From assembly GCA_947626795.1 (NCBI GenBank), contig CANQTH010000004.1:1-64000 (forward strand): a stretch of DNA of 64,000 bases, read 5' to 3'. This DNA is from an uncultured Lachnospiraceae bacterium (GTDB lineage: Bacteria; Bacillota; Clostridia; Lachnospirales; Lachnospiraceae). Below the pieces are notes generated by a model that was not told where the DNA came from, did not search any database, and was given only the letters and a program-made list of their open reading frames with translations. The first letter of the stretch is position 1. Each line of letters starts with the position of its first letter. The position numbers were made by a program, and so were the translations under genes. This document shows positions 34,641 through 43,173 of this stretch, piece by piece.

Positions 34641-34678
34641 TCATCGAAGCCCACGCGCTTTCTTTCATCATGAAGAAA

Positions 34679-34720
34679 AGGGGCAGCCTGCCGGAAGAAT
34701 CCGGCGCGCTGCCTCTTTTT
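34679..34720 (+). terminator. rpmB terminator
   Basis: GGGGCAGC pairs with GCTGCCTC and CCGG with CCGG in a two-part stem, followed by CTTTTT. It lies 38 bp after the rpmB stop codon. Confidence 0.85.
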
Positions 34721-34724
34721 GGCG

Positions 34725-34755
34725 GTAACAGTTCAGCCTTCGGCCGCACAGTTAC
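34725..34755. repeat. Short palindromic repeat copy after rpmB
   Basis: GTAACAGTTCAGCCTTCGGC followed by CACAGTTAC. It has the same left arm as the 145-bp unit at 35026 and a closed short form of the right arm. Confidence 0.65.
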
Positions 34756-34832
34756 TTTTGGCGTCTTTTTGTGCGCATCCCCCGAAAGGGAGTTCTGGCA
34801 AACGGAACCTGTCATCGACGTTTGCCATCGTC

Positions 34833-34967
34833 TTAACAGAACAAATTATACCCGACCAGCAGCAGGGCAAAAATGATCAATACCCCAAGCAGGTCGTTCG
34901 GCAGCAGGAGCATGACCGCCATCCCTACCGCGATCCAGAACAGGATAAATCCAAACAGCCGTTTCAC
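34833..34967 (-). CDS. 44-residue single-pass or hairpin membrane protein
   Basis: A small open frame with a GTG start (34965-34967) and TAA stop. Translation begins MKRLFGFILFWIAVGMAVML and ends LLVGYNLFC. Two hydrophobic stretches (about 5-23 and 26-40) flank P-N-D, so it may form a helical hairpin. GGTGAT just before the start is a weak ribosome-binding site. I recall similar short proteins ending in GYNLFC in related clostridia, but no function is known. It lies alone between two repeat copies. The coding signal is the clean hydrophobic pattern and full-length frame in an otherwise non-coding gap. Confidence 0.6.
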   Translation of the reverse strand: MKRLFGFILFWIAVGMAVMLLLPNDLLGVLIIFALLLVGYNLFC

Positions 34968-35025
34968 GCCATCACCGAAAAAAGCATCTGTCAAGGATAA
35001 TATATGCCTTCCTTGTGAAAAAAAT

Positions 35026-35342
35026 GTAACAGTTCAGCCTTCCGGCTTCACAGTTACGGGATCCGGCTCATTGAAAGTTTGCCTTCGGCAAAGAGCCGGA
35101 TCCCCACTCGGCAAAATTGATACGTTCTTACGGACTTTGCAGCAAGTGCAAAGTCCTGGGCTGAACTGTTACAACAATTCAGCCTTCCGGCTTCACAGTT
35201 ACGGGATCCGGCTCATTGAAAGTTTGCCTTCGGCAAAGAGCCGGATCCCCACTCGGCAAAATTGATACGTTCTTACGGACTTTGCAGCAAGTGCAAAGTC
35301 CTGGGCTGAACTGTTACAACAATTCAGCCTTCCGGCTTCACA
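35026..35342. repeat. Two tandem, apparently identical 145-bp copies of a cloverleaf-like palindromic element
   Basis: Copies begin at 35033 and 35178, and a third is truncated at 35323-35342. I see no base difference between the two complete copies. Each has outer arms GTAACAGTTCAGCC / GGGCTGAACTGTTAC. Inside are three hairpins: AGCC-TTCC-GGCT; GGGATCCGGCTC...GAGCCGGATCCC with inner TTTGCC/GGCAAA; and GGACTTTGC...GCAAAGTCC. Shorter relatives occur in at least eight other gaps of the window. The element ends within the 3' flank of gerW. No open frame is present. Confidence 0.9.
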
Positions 35343-35353
35343 GGGCGTTACCC

Positions 35354-35794
35354 TCACGCCTCCTCTTCCGCTTCTTCCGCCGGGATGTTCAGCTTCTGCG
35401 CCAGATCCTGCGCCGCCGCTTCCTGCGCCGCCACGTCCACGGACCTTTTCTCTTTTTCCGCGGATCTTCCCGCGAACTTGTTCACAAAATCCGGAACCAT
35501 GTCCAGGATCTTCGTGATGCTGTCCTGATTCTTGATATTCACAAGCTTCGTGCATCCGTCCTGGATGACAAGCACGGCGCTCGGCGTGATCTTCCCGCCC
35601 AGGCCGCCCGCCGCGTTATTCTTCTTCTCCTGGCAGAACGCGCCCGCCGCCACCCCGAACGAGACTTCGACGAGCGGCAGGATGATGGTGTCCCCGATAT
35701 GCACGGCCTCCCCGACGACGGTCTTCGTCGTGATGAAGCTGTCCATTCCCTTGAACAAAGACTGTACGGTTGCGTTAAAATTATTTTCCTGCAT
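35354..35794 (-). CDS. gerW: GerW-family sporulation protein (YtfJ-like)
   Basis: 146 residues. The conserved core spans about 10-100: VVGEAVHIGDTIILPLVEVSFG, broken by the usual turn, then GGLGGKITPSAVLVI. A variable charged tail follows, ending in EEAEEEA. In Bacillus GerW is made in the forespore and is needed for normal germination. It follows a DUF2953 gene by 18 bp, the same pairing as ytfI-ytfJ in Bacillus. This supports both annotations. The ribosome-binding site is AGGAGG. The repeat element immediately downstream touches its 3' flank. Confidence 0.92.
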   Translation of the reverse strand: MQENNFNATVQSLFKGMDSFITTKTVVGEAVHIGDTIILPLVEVSFGVAAGAFCQEKKNNAAGGLGGKITPSAVLVIQDGCTKLVNIKNQDSITKILDMVPDFVNKFAGRSAEKEKRSVDVAAQEAAAQDLAQKLNIPAEEAEEEA

Positions 35795-35812
35795 AGCTTA
35801 TGACCTCCTGGC

Positions 35813-36961
35813 TTATTTTCTGATCTTCTTTATGACTTCCCTTATGACCTTCTCTTTGACCAGCCGGATCAGCGACGTCAACAAATGCACGATCCGGATA
35901 TGGCCTTTGAGACGGAGCGACCCTCTTACGTAAAAGACGTCCGACGAAAAGTCCGGCTCCATTTGGATCCGGTACCGCGCCCAGAACGGGAGCAGGCTGG
36001 CCGCCCCGCACACAAGCCCCGTCTGGGACGGATCCTGCATGGCGAACGCCACCTTCCCGGACGCCTTCCGCGGCGCGTAATGGAAAAACAGTCTCCTAAG
36101 CTCCCGCAGCAGGCAGCGAAACGCGTTCTTGTCCGTCTCTTCCAAACGCCGCGCCTGCGCCAAAAGGTTCCTGATCCCGCTTGTCCGTCCCGTTTCCGGC
36201 TTCTTCCCTTTTCCGCGCCGCCTGCCCTTGCCCGGCTTCCCGCGGAGCCATTTCCAGGCAAAGCGCGCGCGCCTGCGCCTTTTTTTCTTCGGGACAGGCG
36301 CTCCGCTCTCCTCCTCCGCCGCTTCCGGCAAGGACGGCGTCTCTCCCCCCGCTTTCGCAGGGATCGGATGCTCCCCGATCTGAGCCGCCTTTTCCGCCAG
36401 AGAAGACGCTCCGCTCTCCTCCTCCGCCGCTTCCGGCAAGGACGGCGTTTCTCCCCCCGCTTTCGCCGGGACCGGATGCTCCCCGATCTGAGCCGTCTTT
36501 TCCGCCGGAGAAGACGCTCCGCTCTCATCCTCCGCCTTTTCCGCCGAAGCGGGCGTCTCTCCCCCCGCTTTCGCAGGGATCGGATGCTCCCCGATCTGAG
36601 CCGCCTTTTTCGCCGGAACGGGCGTCTCTCTCTCCTCCGCCGCCGGGACGGGCGTTTCTTCCGCTGCTTCCCGCGAAGACTCGGATCCTTCCCCGCCTCC
36701 GCCGCGCTTTCCCCGCTTCCTGCCTGGCAGGATGGGAATCCCAAAAACGCGGAACCGATAAGAAACGCCTTCCGCCCCGTACGACACCCGCAGATCCAGC
36801 AGATGGAACAGCCAGCCGACCGCAGCCTTCCCTTCCGCCCGATCCTGCAGCACAGCGTCCACGGCGTACCGTACCGGGACTGCCGTAACCAGCACGGCGA
36901 GCAAAAGAAGGACTGCCAGGGCCGCGCCAACGATTTTTAAGATAACGACTAAGATTCCCAT
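35813..36961 (-). CDS. DUF2953 protein (YtfI-like) with an inserted repeat region
   Basis: 382 residues, against about 220 in typical family members. Residues 5-25 are a membrane helix. The conserved DUF2953 parts are 26-80 (VRYAVDAVLQDRAEGKAAVGW) and about 270-382 (KVAFAMQDPSQTGLVCGAASLLPFWARY, then IRKxxx end). Between them lies a low-complexity insert of about 150 residues with 36-residue repeats (IGEHP, PAKAGGETP, EEESGA). Its position beside gerW suggests a role in sporulation, but the function of the family is unknown. It overlaps the 3' end of the upstream gene by 13 bp. Confidence 0.82.
   Translation of the reverse strand: MGILVVILKIVGAALAVLLLLAVLVTAVPVRYAVDAVLQDRAEGKAAVGWLFHLLDLRVSYGAEGVSYRFRVFGIPILPGRKRGKRGGGGEGSESSREAAEETPVPAAEERETPVPAKKAAQIGEHPIPAKAGGETPASAEKAEDESGASSPAEKTAQIGEHPVPAKAGGETPSLPEAAEEESGASSLAEKAAQIGEHPIPAKAGGETPSLPEAAEEESGAPVPKKKRRRRARFAWKWLRGKPGKGRRRGKGKKPETGRTSGIRNLLAQARRLEETDKNAFRCLLRELRRLFFHYAPRKASGKVAFAMQDPSQTGLVCGAASLLPFWARYRIQMEPDFSSDVFYVRGSLRLKGHIRIVHLLTSLIRLVKEKVIREVIKKIRK
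36301..36620 (-). repeat. 108-bp in-frame tandem repeats in the DUF2953 gene
   Basis: Units starting at about 36301, 36409 and 36517 encode 36 residues each; the third is partial and more diverged. Copies 1 and 2 differ at only a few positions. Confidence 0.85.
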
Positions 36962-37299
36962 ACGACTTCTTTCCCAGGGCCTTCCAGGCGTTTCCCCAAA
37001 AAGTGATCCCTGACCTTAAAATCCCCGGTCTTCCGGTATACGTCCAAGACGATCTCCCCGGCCAAATCCAGCGCGTTGTCATACCCCTTGTCCACGCCCA
37101 CCACGACAAGATCCTCCTTGGGATAATATCTCTGCCGCAGCTCCCACGCGGGAATGATGTCCAAAAGGTTCCCCGGGACGCTTCCAAGGGCGATCACATA
37201 GACATCCCACTGCCTGACATTGTGGAGGATCTTCCACTTCACGGCCTTCGCGTTCCCGCCAATGCCCGCCCCCACGTAAAAATCCTTATGCCAAACCAT
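36949..37299 (-). CDS. Conserved hypothetical protein upstream of DUF2953-gerW
   Basis: 116 residues from ATG at 37299, chosen because AAGGGAAAGGGAAG precedes it; a TTG lies 12 codons upstream. It starts MVWHKDFYVGAGIG and has a central segment (VYVIALGSVPGNLLDIIPA, then YPKEDLVVVGVDKGYDNAL). There is no signal peptide or membrane helix. I do not recognise a named family. The overlap with the DUF2953 gene shows cotranscription, so a sporulation or envelope role is possible by association only. Confidence 0.72.
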   Translation of the reverse strand: MVWHKDFYVGAGIGGNAKAVKWKILHNVRQWDVYVIALGSVPGNLLDIIPAWELRQRYYPKEDLVVVGVDKGYDNALDLAGEIVLDVYRKTGDFKVRDHFLGKRLEGPGKEVVWES

Positions 37300-37414
37300 C
37301 TTCCCTTTCCCTTCTTCCCGGTTCAAGACTTTCAAGATAAAAGACGCCCATCCTGCGGGCGCCTTCTCCTGCGTATGGCCGACACGCCAAGGGACGCGTT
37401 CTTTTCGCGTCTCC

Positions 37415-37867
37415 CTAATAATATTTCCTGCTGCCCCAGAGATTGCTTTTTTTCAGATCCAGATACTCGGCGTATGCCTTTTCCAGAATCTGCTTCTCGT
37501 TCGCGAAACGGAGCAGATGGTACGCCTCATGGTATTTGTAATATCCAGAATCAAAAAAAAATTCTTCCCGTTGTGGTTTGCTGTAGTAACTGTCCGCCAT
37601 CATAAGATACCAATGCACGTCCTTTTCCACCGTGTCTTCCGGCACGGTGAACGTGTACTGGCTCTTCCCGATATATTTTATGATCAGGGCGTCTACCCCC
37701 GTCTCTTCAAATACTTCCCGCGACGCCGTATCCCGATATTCCTCCCCCGGCTCAACAGTCCCTTTCGGAAGCACCCAGCCCTCATATTTGTTCTTGTAAT
37801 TTTTATATAAAAGCAAAATCTTCCCACGAAATATTACCACACCACCACAACTCGTTGCTTCAATCAT
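37415..37867 (-). CDS. NUDIX hydrolase
   Basis: 150 residues from ATG at 37867 with GGAGG nearby; the open frame extends 28 codons further. The Nudix box GTVEPGEEYRDTASREVFEE-TG (about 37-58) is complete, with REVFEE for metal binding. It begins MIEATSCGGVVIFRG, typical of the ADP-ribose/diadenosine-type Nudix group. The substrate cannot be assigned. It lies downstream of the penicillin-binding protein gene on the same strand, 81 bp apart. Confidence 0.9.
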   Translation of the reverse strand: MIEATSCGGVVIFRGKILLLYKNYKNKYEGWVLPKGTVEPGEEYRDTASREVFEETGVDALIIKYIGKSQYTFTVPEDTVEKDVHWYLMMADSYYSKPQREEFFFDSGYYKYHEAYHLLRFANEKQILEKAYAEYLDLKKSNLWGSRKYY

Positions 37868-37947
37868 TGCAATACCTCCTGATGTGGTCTTTAATAGAAC
37901 TTGAGAACAGTATACCCCTTTTTCGCGCTTCTTGCAAGAATTTTCTG

Positions 37948-39393
37948 TCATTGGCCAAAATATCGGTCGAACACCTGCTTTGCCGCCGGGACTGCCACGG
38001 AGCTTCCCGAGCCGCCGTTCTCAACGATCACGGTCACGGCGATCGTCCCTTTTTCCGCCGTAGACGCATAGCCCGTGAACCAGGCGTGGCTCTCTCCCTT
38101 GTTGTTGCTAAATTCCGCCGATCCCGTTTTCCCGGCCGCCTGGTAGATCTGCCCGCTCAGCGCCGAGCCTGTCCCCTCGCTTACCACGAGCGACAGAAAC
38201 TCCTGCATCTTCGCGGCCTCTTCCGGCCCAAGCAGCGTCCGGTACTGGGACGGGGCGTACTCTTTCACCGTGACCCCCTTGTAATTTTCCGTATGGTCGA
38301 TGACATAGGGCTTCATCAGGACCCCCTGGTTGGCGATCGCGGCCGTGACCATCGCCATATGCATCGGCGTCACGAGCGTCTTTCCCTGCCCGATCGCCGT
38401 CTGAGCCACTTCCTCGTCGGTCGACCCGGCGTCCAGCTCAAATCTGCTGCTCTTATATGGATAGGCGATTGGAAGATCCTCCTCAAACAAAAGGCTCTTG
38501 CAGAATTTGGCGAACGCCGCCCGATCCAGGCCAAGCCCGATGTTGGCGTACGAGGTATTGCAGGATTTCGCAAAAGATTCCTCCAGCCCCTCCGTCCCGT
38601 GGACCGAATTTTCATAACAGTGGATCTCCGTCGATCCTACGGTGATGCTCCCCGTGCATTCATGCGTATAATTCTGGTAATCGGGATTCTCCCGCAGATA
38701 CTCTAACGTCGTCAGGATCTTGAAGGTGGACCCGGGCGGGTAAAGCCCCTGCGTCGCCCGGTTCACGAGAACCGAATTGTCGCCGTCTGTATCGGCTATG
38801 ATGCCGTCCCATTCCGAAGCTATCGTATTGGGATCGAAATCCGGCTTGGAGACCATCGTCAGGATCTTCCCGGTGGACGGCTCCAGCGCGACGATCGCCC
38901 CGCGGCGGTCCCCAAGCGCCTGGTAAGCCGCCTCCTGCAGCCCCTGATCCAGCGTCGTGACGATGTTGTCGCCCTGGTTCTTATCCCCCTTTAAGCCGTT
39001 CACCGCCTGCTCTAAGAAAAACGCGTGGGAGCGCAGCAAGTTGAAATTCCCGAACGACTCGATCCCGGACTTCCCGTTGCTGTCGTAGCCCACGGCATGG
39101 GCGAACATATTTCCATACGGATAATACCGCGTCTCGCTCCCGTCTTCCCCCACCACGGTCTGCGCCAGCGTTTTCCCGTCGGCGGAACGGATCTCGCCCC
39201 GTACGACGTGTTCCGAAAACGTATTCAGCCTGGCGTTGTACGGGCTGTTGATAAAATCCTCGCTGCGGAACACCTGGAAATATGCGAAATATCCCATCAG
39301 GGAAATAAAGATCCCGACAAACAGATACGTGATGACGGCAAACTCCCGGTTATTCGATGTCCTGGACTTTCGTTCCGTGGATCGTCTTTTCAT
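37948..39393 (-). CDS. Class B penicillin-binding protein (transpeptidase)
   Basis: 481 residues. A basic N-terminus and membrane anchor (about 18-38) are followed by a short pedestal domain and the transpeptidase domain. The active-site motifs are S222-T-F-K, S277-C-N and K422-T-G. It crosslinks peptidoglycan and is partnered by the FtsW/RodA-type glycosyltransferase whose gene it overlaps by 44 bp. The pedestal is shorter than in FtsI or PBP2, like the PbpA-type proteins of Actinobacteria and Clostridia. Sporulation, elongation or division use cannot be told apart by sequence. Confidence 0.92.
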   Translation of the reverse strand: MKRRSTERKSRTSNNREFAVITYLFVGIFISLMGYFAYFQVFRSEDFINSPYNARLNTFSEHVVRGEIRSADGKTLAQTVVGEDGSETRYYPYGNMFAHAVGYDSNGKSGIESFGNFNLLRSHAFFLEQAVNGLKGDKNQGDNIVTTLDQGLQEAAYQALGDRRGAIVALEPSTGKILTMVSKPDFDPNTIASEWDGIIADTDGDNSVLVNRATQGLYPPGSTFKILTTLEYLRENPDYQNYTHECTGSITVGSTEIHCYENSVHGTEGLEESFAKSCNTSYANIGLGLDRAAFAKFCKSLLFEEDLPIAYPYKSSRFELDAGSTDEEVAQTAIGQGKTLVTPMHMAMVTAAIANQGVLMKPYVIDHTENYKGVTVKEYAPSQYRTLLGPEEAAKMQEFLSLVVSEGTGSALSGQIYQAAGKTGSAEFSNNKGESHAWFTGYASTAEKGTIAVTVIVENGGSGSSVAVPAAKQVFDRYFGQ

Positions 39394-40834
39394 GAGACTT
39401 TATCCTCCCTTTCCGCTTCCCTGCGCGTTTCTTCGGAGCCTTCTCCCGTTCCGGCGCGCCGCCTCCCGCGCGCCCTTCCGCTTCCAGACGGGCGGCCCTG
39501 CCTCGCTTTGGCCGCCGCTCTTCTTCCTCAAGCGCGCGCTCCCGCATCAGGTACAGCCCCTGGATCACCGCGAAAATGATGAGCGTGCTTAACAGCGAGC
39601 TGCCTCCATAGCTGACGAGCGGCAGCGTGACGCCCGTAGACGGGATAAATTTGATGTCGCCCCCGACCGAAAGGAAGATCTGGAAACCGTAGATCGTCCC
39701 CAATCCCAGCGCCACCAGCTTGTAAAAGAAATCTTTCATCTGCATCGCGATGTTTAAGAACATCAAAAAGCAGCTCACGCACACCAGGATCAGGCAGATG
39801 GCGAAGATCCCGCCCAATTCCTCCGATATCGCCGAGAAGATGAAGTCCTGCTTCACTTCCGGGATCTTATACGGCATCCCCTGGTTCAGCCCCATGCCGA
39901 ACCAGCCGCCCGTCCCAATGGCGAAGAGGGAATTGGAGATCTGGTTCCCCTCGTTCTCAAAAACAGCGAGCGGATCCTGCCACGCCACCACGCGCACCCT
40001 GACGTGGTTAAATAAAAAATACGCCACGACGGAGGCCGCGGCCCCGGCAAGCAGCCCCCCGGCAAAATAATACAGCTTGCGCGTCGCCACGTAAAGCATC
40101 ACCATGTAGGCGACAAAGAAGATCAATGCTGCGCCAAGATCACGGGACAGCACCAGGATGACTACGTGCAGCCCCGCGACCGCCGTCGCCTTCACCACCT
40201 GCGCGAACTCCGTGGACTCATAGAACATGGACGCCACAAAAAACACGAAAATGATCTTGATGAACTCCGACGGCTGGACGGAGATCCCGGCCACTGAGAA
40301 CGACAGTTTCGCCCCGTGGGAAACCGCTCCAAGCACCGCCACCACGCCAAGCAGCGTGATCCCCAAAAGCGCGTAGAGCCAGGACAGATTGCGGAACGCC
40401 CTGACCCGGCTGACCGAGAACGGGATCAGCAGCGTAAGGGCCGCCGAGATCACGGCGATCCAGAACTGCTTGACGGCGTGGTCATACGAAAGCCTCGTGA
40501 GCATGACAAACCCGATGCACATCAGCATGCACATATTGTTCACCACGAGCTTCGAGGCCCTCCGGTAAAAAATCCCGTAGCATAGCTGTATCGCCGCGAA
40601 GAATGCGGCCTGCTCTAAGTAAAATTTCAGCAGGTCGACATTTTTCGTGGACAAAAAAAGCACCGCATAGGCGTTTAGGTGGAACAGATACAGGTAAATG
40701 ACCTGCTTGCGGAACTTCCATGCCTGGTCTTCCGGGTCCACATCCCGCCTCAACGCGGAAAAACATTGGTACGTATACAACGCGAACAGGATGATCATCG
40801 TATATTTCGATAATTCTGTGATCAAATGCACCAT
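39350..40834 (-). CDS. FtsW/RodA/SpoVE-family peptidoglycan glycosyltransferase
   Basis: 494 residues with about ten membrane segments and a basic cytoplasmic tail of about 80 residues rich in Arg, Lys, Glu and Ala. The family signature lies at the end: IPSTGVTLPLVSYGGSSLLS (about 400-420). The QPSEFIKI and RDLGAALIFF segments are also diagnostic. It polymerises lipid II outside the membrane together with the PBP encoded next. It overlaps that gene by 44 bp and starts 2 bp after the U32 gene, so the three are cotranscribed. The RodA/FtsW/SpoVE subtype is uncertain. Confidence 0.92.
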   Translation of the reverse strand: MVHLITELSKYTMIILFALYTYQCFSALRRDVDPEDQAWKFRKQVIYLYLFHLNAYAVLFLSTKNVDLLKFYLEQAAFFAAIQLCYGIFYRRASKLVVNNMCMLMCIGFVMLTRLSYDHAVKQFWIAVISAALTLLIPFSVSRVRAFRNLSWLYALLGITLLGVVAVLGAVSHGAKLSFSVAGISVQPSEFIKIIFVFFVASMFYESTEFAQVVKATAVAGLHVVILVLSRDLGAALIFFVAYMVMLYVATRKLYYFAGGLLAGAAASVVAYFLFNHVRVRVVAWQDPLAVFENEGNQISNSLFAIGTGGWFGMGLNQGMPYKIPEVKQDFIFSAISEELGGIFAICLILVCVSCFLMFLNIAMQMKDFFYKLVALGLGTIYGFQIFLSVGGDIKFIPSTGVTLPLVSYGGSSLLSTLIIFAVIQGLYLMRERALEEEERRPKRGRAARLEAEGRAGGGAPEREKAPKKRAGKRKGRIKSHEKTIHGTKVQDIE

Positions 40835-40836
40835 GG

Positions 40837-43170
40837 TTATTCGACTCCTCGCTTCCAGTGGCCGTTGGTATAATCCGTCAGGTAGCCCTCCCGGCTGACC
40901 GTCCCCGTCCGAACCGCTTCCCTGTAATAGGCGAATACCCGCTCCATTTCCCGCCCGCCCTCAAACGTGAACGACATCCTCACGCCTGCGGGCGCAAGCG
41001 CGCTGACCTCCCCGTAATGGTGCAGCAGGGAAAGCGGGCTGGCGTTATAAATGACGTTATGGCAGCCCCGGCAGCGGTTCCTCACCGGGAACTGCTTGCC
41101 GCAGCGGTCTTTCAGGAAAAGGACGCCCTCGCGCCCGTCGCAGCCCATCGTATTCTTGCGCAGGCACTGCGCGCTCACCATCAGCGGCTGACGCCCGTAG
41201 ACGAGCAGTTCCCCGCCCGCGCAGCCCCGCCGCCTTAACTCTTTTCCGTTCAGCTCGGCCGGGAGCGCGCAATGCCCTAAACGAAGCCCCAACAGGCCCC
41301 GGGCGGCTTCCTGGGAATACGCGTACAGGCCCTGGTCTCCCTGGATGCGGGACGCGTCTACGCCCATTTCCCCTAAGAACCCAAGCCCGTCGTAATTCCG
41401 CGCCAGATAGCCGTCCGGCCCGGCTTCCCGGATCTTTTGCCAATTGCGAAAGAACCAGGACGCCTCCTCCATGCGGAACACATAGGGAAGGGCTAAGCAG
41501 CATTCCTTCCCGGCCTCGCGCGCCCGTTTCACACGGGACGCCAGCTGCGGCCCGAAATCTTCCTGCGGAAGCATGGAACTCTCCAGATACACGCGCCTCA
41601 CTTCCGGCTGCCGCAAAACGAACGAGAACTGCTCTTCCGTCTCCGTCAGGACACGGAGCGCGATCCGCCCGTTTTCCGCATCCGTTCCGCCTGTTCCCAG
41701 TTCCGTCACAGCCGCGCAGGCATCCGTGCCGCGCGCGCCTTCCGCCTCCGCCACAGCCGTGCATGAGGCTGCTTCCGTATCCGTTCCGCCTGTTCCCAGT
41801 TCCGTCACAGCCGCGCAGGCATCCGTTCCGCGCGCACCTTCCGCCTCCGCCACGGCCGTGCCCTGCTTCCTGCGGTACCCGTCCAGGACCGCCTCTTCCA
41901 GCCGCCTTATGGCTTCCCGCCTAAGGCGTTTCAAGTCCCCGGCAGGCAGGAAAACATCCCCGTCCAGCTCCACATCCAGCGTCTCAAACTCAAACGGCGT
42001 ATCCCCGGTCTTCCCGATCTTGTCCCGGACCGTCCCGGCCGTGAGCGGCTGGCTGGACGCAGCCTGCACGCGTGCGCCTTCCGCCTCCGCTTCTATCCCC
42101 TGGTATTCTAGCACAAGCCGCGCAGGATTTTCTTGGGAAAGTCTTAAGATTCCCTTTATTTTTTCTTTTTTTTCCGGGAAATCCCAGAGCTTTTGCCGTT
42201 CCCTGCGCTCATAGGAAGGCTTTTGGGACGCGGCCATCTGCCTTCCGTTGCGCCGCGCATAATATCCGTCGGTAAACCCGCAGCGGCTGCCCAGGCCAAG
42301 CAGCGCGCGCCTGTCCTCCTCCGACACGCGGTATTCCGCTTCTGGATCCGCCTCGTACCTGTCCATGTACTTCCGGTAGATCGCCGTGACCCCGGCCGCA
42401 TACTCCGCCTGCTTCATCCGGCCTTCGATCTTAAACGAGTACACCCCGCTCTTTGCCATCTGCGGGATTAAATCTATCGCGCACAGGTCTTTTAGGCTTA
42501 ACAGGTAATCCCCCTGCTTTTTCCCTCGCCCCGCCTCCTCTGCGCCGTCCAAGATCCGATAAGGCAGGCGGCAGGGCTGGGCGCACCTGCCCCGGTTGCC
42601 GCTCCTTCCCCCGATCATGCTGCTCAAGAGGCATTGCCCGGAATAACAATAACAGAGAGCCCCATGCACAAAGCTCTCAATCTCCGCTCCCGTCTTCTTA
42701 TGAATATCCGCGATCTCCGCAAGGGAAAGCTCCCGCGCCGTCACGATCCGGCTGCATCCCGCGTCCAAAAGAAGCCGCGCCCCGTACGCGCCCGTGACGC
42801 CCATCTGCGTGCTGGCGTGTATGGGAAGCTCCGGAAAATGCGCGCGGATCGTGCGCAAGACCCCCATGTCCTGCACAATGGCCGCGTCCAGCCCCGCCTC
42901 GTAAAGCGGGCCTAAAAACTCCGGCAGCTCCTGAATCTCCTTATCCTTCAACAACGTGTTCACCGCGAGGTAAAGCCGCTTCCCGCGCAGGTGCAGGTAA
43001 TCGATCGCCTCTAACAGCTCTTCCTCCGTGAAATTCACGGCATACGCCCGCGCGCCAAACTTGCTCCCCGCCGCGTACACCGCGTCCGCCCCCGCGCCCG
43101 CGACGGCCTTTAAGATGCCGAACGACCCCGCCGGGGACAAAAGCTCTAATTTCCTGCCCTGCCTGTCCAT
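40837..43170 (-). CDS. Peptidase U32-family protein with C-terminal extension
   Basis: 777 residues. The N-terminal U32 domain starts MDRQGRKLELLSPAG and has the signature near 165-205 (HGALCYCYSGQCLLSS, GGRSGNRGRC). The second half carries a DUF3656-like region and a C-terminal Cys-containing segment (KQFPVRNRCRGCHN). Despite the name, many U32 proteins act in RNA hydroxylation (RlhA, TrhP); the RlhA-like domain order fits best, so 23S rRNA C2501 hydroxylation is a reasonable guess. A repeated insert lies at about 430-510. Its place between zapA and the ftsW-like gene is conserved in relatives as I recall. Confidence 0.87.
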   Translation of the reverse strand: MDRQGRKLELLSPAGSFGILKAVAGAGADAVYAAGSKFGARAYAVNFTEEELLEAIDYLHLRGKRLYLAVNTLLKDKEIQELPEFLGPLYEAGLDAAIVQDMGVLRTIRAHFPELPIHASTQMGVTGAYGARLLLDAGCSRIVTARELSLAEIADIHKKTGAEIESFVHGALCYCYSGQCLLSSMIGGRSGNRGRCAQPCRLPYRILDGAEEAGRGKKQGDYLLSLKDLCAIDLIPQMAKSGVYSFKIEGRMKQAEYAAGVTAIYRKYMDRYEADPEAEYRVSEEDRRALLGLGSRCGFTDGYYARRNGRQMAASQKPSYERRERQKLWDFPEKKEKIKGILRLSQENPARLVLEYQGIEAEAEGARVQAASSQPLTAGTVRDKIGKTGDTPFEFETLDVELDGDVFLPAGDLKRLRREAIRRLEEAVLDGYRRKQGTAVAEAEGARGTDACAAVTELGTGGTDTEAASCTAVAEAEGARGTDACAAVTELGTGGTDAENGRIALRVLTETEEQFSFVLRQPEVRRVYLESSMLPQEDFGPQLASRVKRAREAGKECCLALPYVFRMEEASWFFRNWQKIREAGPDGYLARNYDGLGFLGEMGVDASRIQGDQGLYAYSQEAARGLLGLRLGHCALPAELNGKELRRRGCAGGELLVYGRQPLMVSAQCLRKNTMGCDGREGVLFLKDRCGKQFPVRNRCRGCHNVIYNASPLSLLHHYGEVSALAPAGVRMSFTFEGGREMERVFAYYREAVRTGTVSREGYLTDYTNGHWKRGVE
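41681..41867 (-). repeat. 99-bp in-frame tandem duplication in the U32 gene
   Basis: Two copies, starting at 41681 and 41780, encode 33 residues (TAVAEAEGARGTDACAAVTE, then LGTGGTD). They differ at only a few bases, so the duplication is recent. It lies in a linker rather than in a conserved domain. Confidence 0.85.
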
Positions 43171-43173
43171 ACG

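Noticed and set aside
35026-35342. CRISPR array or IS element
   Set aside because: Units are contiguous with no variable spacers, no open frame for a transposase is present, and no target-site duplication could be seen.
35885-36940. Long open frames on both strands across the DUF2953 gene
   Set aside because: Repetitive GC-rich DNA keeps several frames open; only the frame with a membrane helix and conserved domain ends is supported.
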